47,038 nucleotides of DNA from CAWCTD01 sp963798455 (GTDB lineage Bacteria > Acidobacteriota > Terriglobia > Bryobacterales > Bryobacteraceae), in contig CAWCTD010000001.1 in assembly GCA_963798455.1 (NCBI GenBank), positions 1 through 47,038 on the forward strand, read 5' to 3'. Both the position numbers and the translations under genes were made by a program. Under the pieces are notes generated by a model that made no database searches, was not told where the DNA came from, and saw only the letters and a program-made list of their open reading frames with translations. Shown here in pieces: positions 46,558 to 47,038 of this stretch (position 1 is its first letter; the number at the start of each line of letters is the position of its first letter).

Positions 46558-47038
46558 TCAAGCCGCTTCAGTTCTCTCTCGAAGCCCCGCGGGATCGAAG
46601 CCCGCGTGCTGGTAGATCTCGTGGGGCCTCCCGGACCTTGGAGGCTTCTTCATCCCGAAAGCCCGCTTAGTGTAATCCGCCGGCAGCAGGAACGGGTAGA
46701 GGGAATCCCGGCCAGCCGTTGTGGAACGTGACCACGTACTGCCGTTCTTCGTCGGAGAGGACCTCGCTGGCTTTGTTTGGGTCGCGCTGCCGCAACTCCT
46801 CGTATAGCTGCGGCGAAGTGACGGCGACGATCTTTGCGACATTTCCGCTGTCTCCTCGATCTCCAGGAAACCCCCAGGAGGTTGGCCATGACCTGCCCGC
46901 CGCAGACCACCAGCACGAGCTTCCGTTTCCCGTTCCTCCGGAACGGTCTGAAAACGTACGCGCCGTTGATGGCTTCCCTCGCCGGGGCAACCCCGTTGCC
47001 GCGCTTCAGCACGGGCGTGGAGGGCCGCGCCACCGAGA
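46558..47038 (-). pseudogene. Transketolase-like C-terminal part, frameshifted, cut by window end
   Basis: On the minus strand, conserved pieces occur in order but in changing frames. They are KRKLVLVVCGGQVMANLL, then EIEETAE, then NVAKIVAVTSPQLYEEL with DEERQYVVTFHNGWPGF, then YPFLLPADYTKRAFGM, GRPHEIYQHAGFDPAGL and a stop at 46558-46560. The pattern (VVT..NGW..FLYPFLLP..GM..F...G..xEIYxHAGFDP) fits the C-terminal domain of transketolase, which binds no cofactor but shapes the dimer. At least three frame changes occur in 480 bases. As at the other end of the window, poor edge sequence is as likely as gene decay. Confidence 0.6.

Overview
The window is GC-rich, compactly coded bacterial DNA, probably from an uncultured Acidobacteriota of the Solibacter/Bryobacter type. 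This placement is an inference. It rests on the acidobacterial-style VWFA-domain protein at 19444-20475, the many sugar-related enzymes carrying N-terminal twin-arginine (Tat) motifs, and the numerous small hairpin repeats. No 16S gene is present to confirm it. I see no rRNA, tRNA, CRISPR array, prophage or full insertion sequence.

Layout. 1-518: frameshift-riddled C-terminal part of a sugar-nucleotide epimerase. 519-3212: large Tat-exported protein of unknown function. 3298-4550: orphan nuoB followed by pgeF (yfiH). 4606-4989: dksA-type gene with a strong promoter and long leader. 5426-9470: two GT-C-type membrane glycosyltransferases and a lipoprotein that shares a C-terminal domain with one of them. 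9507-12745: glmU, yvcK and a TPR protein, all on the minus strand and centred on UDP-GlcNAc and the cell wall. 12838-13989: UvrC-like protein without the C-terminal nuclease half. 14142-17027: Tat-exported LarA homologue and Tat-exported Gfo/Idh/MocA oxidoreductase. 17059-20475: bicupin, exported PPC/DUF296 protein, an S24-peptidase-domain fusion and the VWFA protein. 20561-24947 (minus): alaC, thuA-like, an exported three-domain RidA-like protein and kdgK in one tight operon. 25008-33294 (plus): valS, nadC, birA, coaX, lolD and clpC, a housekeeping run. 33340-33796: a HicB/HicA toxin-antitoxin pair directly behind clpC. 33869-35107: serA. 35208-42246: a sugar/acid-sugar cluster of enolase-superfamily enzyme, PHP protein, sugar porter, PfkB kinase, mutarotase-like protein and RhaT-like transporter. 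42278-46084: mtaB, a Cys/Met PLP enzyme and cysS. 46189-46539: small cupin. 46558-47038: frameshifted C-terminal part of a transketolase-like gene.

How the genes fit together. The sugar-related genes suggest a plant-polymer or uronate/deoxysugar-consuming lifestyle: sugar uptake (RhaT, MFS porter), phosphorylation (PfkB, KdgK) and several exported enzymes that act outside the cytoplasm. The glmU/yvcK/TPR block and the GT-C block concern the envelope.

The observations I would follow up are: (i) an exported single-chain triple RidA-like protein lacking the usual arginine; (ii) hicBA placed behind clpC, followed by a second copy of the clpC 3-prime end; (iii) a MITE-like element of about 130 bp that replaces the end of birA; (iv) three families of short palindromes, some of which supply codons and stops to host genes; (v) an S24 peptidase domain without any DNA-binding domain; (vi) Tat-exported LarA. 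Several conserved genes (clpC, cysS, the RidA-like gene, hicB, perhaps the UvrC-like gene) carry single small indels, and both window ends carry several. Assembly or base-calling error is therefore a live alternative to real gene decay and should be settled first.
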